The translations under genes were made by a program, and so were the position numbers. From Bacteroidales bacterium (GTDB lineage Bacteria > Bacteroidota > Bacteroidia > Bacteroidales > P3): 11,603 nucleotides of DNA. Positions 7,225 to 11,603 of this stretch are shown piece after piece; the first letter of the stretch is position 1; each line of letters opens with the position of its first letter. The stretch lies in the NCBI GenBank assembly GCA_017507285.1, contig JAFWBF010000019.1, forward strand, positions 1 to 11,603, given 5' to 3'. The notes under the pieces were generated by a model, which did not search any database, was not told the DNA's origin, and saw only the letters and a program-made list of their open reading frames with translations.

Positions 7225-9141
7225 ATGGATATGGAAAAACTACAATATAATGTTTTAGAGAAGGTTAATACGCCTGCAGATTTGAAAAAACTAAACTCGG
7301 AAGAGCTTAAATATTTGTGTGACGAGATTCGTGCCTACATAATTGATGTACTGGCCAACAATCCTGGGCATTTGGCTTCGAGTTTAGGTACCGTTGAACT
7401 TACTATTGCTTTGCATTATGTTTTCAATACTCCCGATGATAAACTTATATGGGATGTGGGGCATCAGGCATATTCTCATAAAATTATTACCGGACGAAAA
7501 GAACGTTTTCATACATTACGAACCTATAATGGACTTAGTGGATTTCCAAAAATGGACGAAAGTGAATACGATTCTTTTGGTACCGGCCATTCTTCCACTT
7601 CCATATCAGCGGCTTTGGGTATGGCTATAGCCTCGGCTATAGACGGCAATACCACTCGCCAACATATTGCTGTAATAGGTGATGGTTCTATGACAGGGGG
7701 GATGGCTTTCGAGGGATTGAACCATGCGGGTGTATCCAAAGCCAATTTGTTGGTTATACTCAACGATAATGGTATTGCCATAGACAAGAGCGTGGGAGCA
7801 TTGAGTCATTATCTTACTACCATCACCACATCGTCGGCTTACAATAGATTGAAGAATAAAATATGGGATTTCTATGGCGAAGGTAATAAGGGAAGAAAGC
7901 AAAAAAACTTTTTCCGCAAGATAGGCATAAGCATGAAGTCGGCGTTGGTAAAACAGAGTAACCTATTTGAAGCTCTCAATTTCCGCTACTTCGGACCTAT
8001 TGATGGCCATGATGTGGAAAACCTTATCAAAATATTAGGGAAACTTAGTAAGATACAAGGGCCTAAACTTTTGCATATAGTTACACGCAAGGGTAAAGGG
8101 CTTAAAGAAGCAGAGAAAAATCCTATCGTATATCATGCTCCGGGTTTGTTCGATGCCAATACAGGTAAACAAGTTGTTGCAGACGACAATAACAAACCAT
8201 TGAAGTACCAAGATGTATTTGGCCATACCATAGTGGAACTGGCCGAGAAGAATAATAAAATATTAGGTATCACTCCGGCAATGCCTACAGGATGTTCGCT
8301 GAATATAATGATGGATAAAATGCCAAATAGAGCTTTTGATGTGGGTATAGCCGAGCAACATGCTGTAACGTTTGCTGCCGGATTGGCAGCACAAGGTATG
8401 AGACCTTTTTGCAATATATACTCATCATTCATGCAACGAGCCTATGATCAGGTGATACATGATGTAGCATTGCAGAAATTGCCCGTGGTATTTTGCTTAG
8501 ATAGAGGAGGCCTTGTGGGCGAAGATGGCGCCACACATCATGGTGTATTTGACTATGCATACTTCCGTCCGATACCTAATCTTACGATAGCTTCGCCATT
8601 GGACGAACACGAACTTCGTAACATGATGTATACGGCACAGATGGATGGCAAGGGTCCATTTGTGATACGCTATCCTAGAGGTGGTGGTGTGCATGTGGAC
8701 TGGAAAAACCCATTTAAGGAAATAGAGATAGGTAAAGGACGTTGCTTGAAAAGCGGACATAACATTGCTCTCTTATCAATTGGTCATATAGGCAATGCAG
8801 CTATGCAGGCAGCGGTCATAGCCGAAAATTTAGGAATAAATGTGGGAGTATATGATATGAGGTTTTTAAAACCGTTAGATGAAAGTCTTATACATGAAGT
8901 AGCCGAAACGTATTCGCACATTATAACCATTGAAAATGGGGTTTTGAAAGGAGGTTTTGGAAGTGCTGTAGCCGAATATGTTGTTGATAACAAATTGCCG
9001 GTTACGGTATATCGTATGGGAATCCCGGATAGTTTCATAACCCATGGTAGCCTACGGGAGCTACATAAAGATTATCGTATCGATACAGAAGCTATTGTGG
9101 ACAAAATATGTGAGTTAGATAAACTGATACGAGAAAGATAG
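7225..9141 (+). CDS. dxs: 1-deoxy-D-xylulose-5-phosphate synthase
   Basis: Dxs condenses pyruvate with glyceraldehyde 3-phosphate to DXP, using thiamine diphosphate. This is the first step of the MEP pathway to isoprenoids, and DXP also feeds thiamine and pyridoxal synthesis. From ATG 7225 the protein is 638 residues, close to the family's usual 620-640; ATG 7231 is an equally possible start. Active-site residues are H49 in NPGHLASSLG and H80 in VGHQAY, at the same numbers as in E. coli Dxs. The ThDP/Mg motif runs from GDG (152-154) to NDN (180-182). The catalytic Glu is in GIAEQHA (E377), followed by the pyrimidine-domain segment DRGGLVGEDGATHHG (426-440). The C-terminal transketolase domain ends normally. 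The enzyme is cytoplasmic and probably homodimeric. A candidate promoter lies at 7204-7211 and a strong terminator follows, so it may be a single-gene transcript or the last gene after the LTD gene. Confidence 0.98.
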   Translation: MDMEKLQYNVLEKVNTPADLKKLNSEELKYLCDEIRAYIIDVLANNPGHLASSLGTVELTIALHYVFNTPDDKLIWDVGHQAYSHKIITGRKERFHTLRTYNGLSGFPKMDESEYDSFGTGHSSTSISAALGMAIASAIDGNTTRQHIAVIGDGSMTGGMAFEGLNHAGVSKANLLVILNDNGIAIDKSVGALSHYLTTITTSSAYNRLKNKIWDFYGEGNKGRKQKNFFRKIGISMKSALVKQSNLFEALNFRYFGPIDGHDVENLIKILGKLSKIQGPKLLHIVTRKGKGLKEAEKNPIVYHAPGLFDANTGKQVVADDNNKPLKYQDVFGHTIVELAEKNNKILGITPAMPTGCSLNIMMDKMPNRAFDVGIAEQHAVTFAAGLAAQGMRPFCNIYSSFMQRAYDQVIHDVALQKLPVVFCLDRGGLVGEDGATHHGVFDYAYFRPIPNLTIASPLDEHELRNMMYTAQMDGKGPFVIRYPRGGGVHVDWKNPFKEIEIGKGRCLKSGHNIALLSIGHIGNAAMQAAVIAENLGINVGVYDMRFLKPLDESLIHEVAETYSHIITIENGVLKGGFGSAVAEYVVDNKLPVTVYRMGIPDSFITHGSLRELHKDYRIDTEAIVDKICELDKLIRER

Positions 9142-9233
9142 TGTAGAAAATATTGGGACTGTAATTGTTCGGCCGGATTATTAACTATCAAAACTGCCTA
9201 TATAGTCTTTGCATGATAGATGTAAGATTAACT

Positions 9234-9285
9234 ACAATCTATAGTATTTTGGGTCATAGTTTACTATAGATTGTTTTTTTCTTTT
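9234..9285 (+). terminator. Intrinsic terminator of dxs
   Basis: ACAATCTATAGTA (9234-9246) and TACTATAGATTGT (9262-9274) form a perfect 13-bp stem with a 15-nt loop. A run of seven T (9274-9280), one C and four more T follow. It starts about 90 bp past the dxs stop codon. The stem is AT-rich but long, and the T tract is classic. Confidence 0.85.
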
Positions 9286-9321
9286 AATAATTATTATGTC
9301 TCTAATTATCAGAAAAGTGAG

Positions 9322-9329
9322 TAAATTTG
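9322..9329 (+). promoter_or_regulatory. Candidate -7 box for the large surface protein gene
   Basis: TAAATTTG matches TAnnTTTG exactly and lies just past the dxs terminator, where a new promoter is needed. It would give a leader of about 90 nt before ATG 9427. The -33 position is poor, with only TATG near 9296. Confidence 0.4.
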
Positions 9330-9426
9330 TTTCTCTTTATATTGGATTGTTATAAGGAGTAATGAATGTAACGATCTTATTGTAAGTAAAATAAATGTAT
9401 AATGAAATAATTACGATTAATCAAAA

Positions 9427-11603
9427 ATGAAGAAAAATTTGTTGAGATTGTTATTCATGGCATTATTTTTGCCATTTATAACGCAAGTAAAAGCACAATG
9501 CGACAATAATGCAGGCATGTGTTCTATAACCATCGTTGCAGGTGATGCAAGTTTTGATGGATGGGAGGGTTCTAACTTACAAGTATTTCAAGGCTCTATC
9601 TTGCGTGGTACAGTAACTGTGCAAACTGGTGATTTTGATTCTGATACCGTTTCTATGCAAGTGTGTCCGGATTCCATTGTTCTTGTTTGGAATGCGGTGG
9701 GACAGTGGAACGAAGATTGTTTCTTTGAAATTATTGATATAGAGGGTAATGTTATTTATAATGTAAGAAGTGGCGATTTGACAAATACTGTTACAGGAGT
9801 GCTAGACACTATCAATGTTACATGCCCCACATGTACAAGACCTCAAACATTGATTTCCAATGCCAATACCGCCACATCGGTATCACTACAATGGTCAGAC
9901 AATTCCACTGCACATTCTGCATGGCAGGTAGTGTATGGTCCTGCCGGATTTTCGGTAGATAATTTTTCCACAGCCAATGGAGTGAGACTGACTACTCCGT
10001 TGTCGTCTACATCTATTACTATAGATAATTTGTCGTCCGATACTATTTACGATTTTTATGTACGTACTATCTGTGGTAGCGATGATTATAGTGGATGGCG
10101 TGGACCTCTAACGGTACGTCCAAGTTCATACTCTATGACTGTTGAAAGTTCTAATACTATTACTGCATGTGATTTGTTTATATATGACGATGGTGGACCT
10201 TTGGGCGATTATTCAAATAGTTGTAATTCACTGTTGACAATTTTCCCCTCATCGGCAAATTCTTTAGTTGTACTTTCCGGAACATTGGTTTCGCAATCGA
10301 ATGATAACATTATTATATATGATGGAAGTACAACTTCGTCGCCTATTCTTGCTACGATTACGGGCAATGGAACTACTCCTGTAGAAATAGCTCCGATAAT
10401 GTCCACCTCTGGTCCACTTACTGTAAAGTTCACTTCTAATTGGAGTGGTGTGGCTTCCGGATTTGAGCTACGAGCATCGTGTATTGATATACCTACATGT
10501 GCTCCGGTAGAAGATGTGAATGTAATAAATGTTACAGGTAGTTCGGCTATGGTGGAATGGTCGTATATAAGAACTCTTGGAGCTGAACCGTCTAGCTATG
10601 AGGTAGAAATAGTGGATATTGCAACCAATACTGTTATGGAGTCAACGATCACAACTGAAAGATATTATTTGTTTGCAGGATTGAACGAGAATAATCCATA
10701 TAGAATAAAAGTACGAGGGCTTTGTGATAATGGTGACAATGGATTTTGTGATAGTGTAGATTTCGAAACTATTTGTTTGGCAGGAGGTGATGTTGAAATA
10801 ACCAATGGTACTTTTACTACAAGTAATTATCCTACATTTATAAACAGAGCATATAGTTATACCCAACAAATATACGATGCTTCTGAAATGAATGGTCCGG
10901 CTACCATCAATAGTATTTCGGTGGAGGTAGCTACTGCAAACATGGTAGCTCAAGCAAGAACACTTAACATATACATGGGTCATACCGGACGTAGCACATT
11001 TGAGTCTACTAGTGATAATGTTTCTATGGACAGTCTTCGTCTTGTATATACCGGACAGTTTACCTTCGTTCCGGGATGGAATACTATCAACTTTGATTCA
11101 GTGTTTATTTACAATGCTACCGATAATTTGGTATTGGCTGTTGATGATAATACAGGTTCTTTTGGACAAAGTTGTACATTCCGTGCTCAAAACAATGCTA
11201 CTTCCAAATCGATATATTATGCTTCTAATGATTATAATCCTAATCCTGCTACATCGTTGGCTACTTATCAAGGAGAAATGGATGTAAGAAATTACAGAAA
11301 TAATATTGTGTTTGGTGCTGCTTGTGAAACAGGGGTAACATGTGCAAGTCCGGATGTGTATGTTACAAACGTAAATGGCAATGAAATAGATCTTATTTGG
11401 GCTCCAGGTTTGGATGAATCATCATGGAATATTGAAGTGAAAGAATCAACTGAAAGTGATTGGGTGCTAGAAGCATCAGCAATTGCTCAAACATCATATA
11501 CGATAAGTAATTTGGAGTATAATACAATTTATGATATTCGTGTTACATCGCTTTGTGGAGCAGAAAGCCAAAGCACAGTGTTGTCGGCTGCTACAGAATG
11601 TGC
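9427..11603 (+). CDS. Large modular surface protein (DGWNG-type, FN3 and CUB-like domains), C-terminus beyond window
   Basis: The frame is open for 725 codons to the window edge. ATG 9427 begins a signal peptide with predicted cleavage after VKA (residue 23). Modules in order: about 25-133, a disulfide-containing module with DASFDGWEGSNLQV, like the DGWNG modules of type IX secretion cargo; 137-232, fibronectin III ending RTICG; 248-352, CUB-like, with IYDDGG, IIIYDGS and bounding cysteines C248 and C352; 356-450, fibronectin III; 452-633, a beta-rich module with YSYTQQIYDASEM, LNIYMGHT, GWNTINFDS and YRNNIVF; 637-725, fibronectin III ending TSLCG. Many short Ser/Thr/Asn-rich strands and paired cysteines fit an extracellular protein. 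The missing C-terminus would be expected to carry a type IX sorting domain, and a catalytic domain could also lie beyond the edge. Adhesion or binding is inferred from the modules; no enzyme motif is seen. It follows the dxs terminator and is probably transcribed independently. There is no Shine-Dalgarno sequence close to the ATG. Confidence 0.85.
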   Translation, partial: MKKNLLRLLFMALFLPFITQVKAQCDNNAGMCSITIVAGDASFDGWEGSNLQVFQGSILRGTVTVQTGDFDSDTVSMQVCPDSIVLVWNAVGQWNEDCFFEIIDIEGNVIYNVRSGDLTNTVTGVLDTINVTCPTCTRPQTLISNANTATSVSLQWSDNSTAHSAWQVVYGPAGFSVDNFSTANGVRLTTPLSSTSITIDNLSSDTIYDFYVRTICGSDDYSGWRGPLTVRPSSYSMTVESSNTITACDLFIYDDGGPLGDYSNSCNSLLTIFPSSANSLVVLSGTLVSQSNDNIIIYDGSTTSSPILATITGNGTTPVEIAPIMSTSGPLTVKFTSNWSGVASGFELRASCIDIPTCAPVEDVNVINVTGSSAMVEWSYIRTLGAEPSSYEVEIVDIATNTVMESTITTERYYLFAGLNENNPYRIKVRGLCDNGDNGFCDSVDFETICLAGGDVEITNGTFTTSNYPTFINRAYSYTQQIYDASEMNGPATINSISVEVATANMVAQARTLNIYMGHTGRSTFESTSDNVSMDSLRLVYTGQFTFVPGWNTINFDSVFIYNATDNLVLAVDDNTGSFGQSCTFRAQNNATSKSIYYASNDYNPNPATSLATYQGEMDVRNYRNNIVFGAACETGVTCASPDVYVTNVNGNEIDLIWAPGLDESSWNIEVKESTESDWVLEASAIAQTSYTISNLEYNTIYDIRVTSLCGAESQSTVLSAATEC

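Larger units (their letters stand above)
9142..9426. other. Intergenic region between dxs and the surface protein gene
   Basis: These 285 bp hold the dxs terminator, a candidate promoter (9322-9329) and an AAGGAG sequence (9354-9359) followed 6 nt later by ATG directly joined to TAA (9366-9371). No credible gene is present. The stretch after the promoter would form a leader of about 90 nt for the surface protein mRNA. Confidence 0.6.

Noticed and set aside
11000..11287. Plus-strand frame of 95 codons inside the surface protein gene
   Set aside because: An out-of-frame shadow within a continuous, domain-supported coding sequence.

Overview
The window looks like ordinary chromosome from an AT-rich member of the Bacteroidota, probably Bacteroidales. 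The evidence is the gene content: a PorE-like TPR/beta-propeller/OmpA envelope protein, a lamin-tail plus FlgD-Ig-like secreted protein, and a CUB/fibronectin-III surface protein of the kind exported by type IX secretion in this phylum. Most genes also lack a Shine-Dalgarno sequence, and some carry TAnnTTTG boxes, the -7 element typical of this phylum. I see no mobile element, tRNA, rRNA or CRISPR array.

Left half, all on the minus strand. lon (3051-5477) is followed after only 11 bp by the PorE-like gene (1105-3039), so the two are probably one transcript. Two hairpins lie at and just past its stop codon, the larger at 1016-1051. Beyond them an M16 zinc peptidase gene (1-936) starts and is cut by the window edge. 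Energy-dependent cytoplasmic proteolysis, an envelope structural protein and a zinc peptidase therefore sit side by side.

Centre. A 744-bp AT-rich divergent intergenic region (5478-6221) separates lon from the plus-strand genes. It holds the most unusual element here, a degenerate 22-bp tandem repeat (5758-5857) whose units alternate in a 44-bp pattern and can mostly fold as small hairpins. It also holds a perfect 12-bp palindrome (6081-6092).

Right half, all on the plus strand. A short secreted LTD/FlgD-Ig protein (6222-7160) is followed by dxs, the first committed enzyme of the MEP isoprenoid pathway (7225-9141). dxs ends at a clear intrinsic terminator (9234-9285). After a leader region comes a large, modular, signal-peptide-bearing surface protein (9427 to the edge; 725 codons visible, C-terminus missing).

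I found no convincing wholly new multi-gene system. The best candidates for a second look are the 22-bp repeat, the OmpA-like domain that has lost its peptidoglycan-binding Asp, and an unnamed beta-rich module inside the surface protein.
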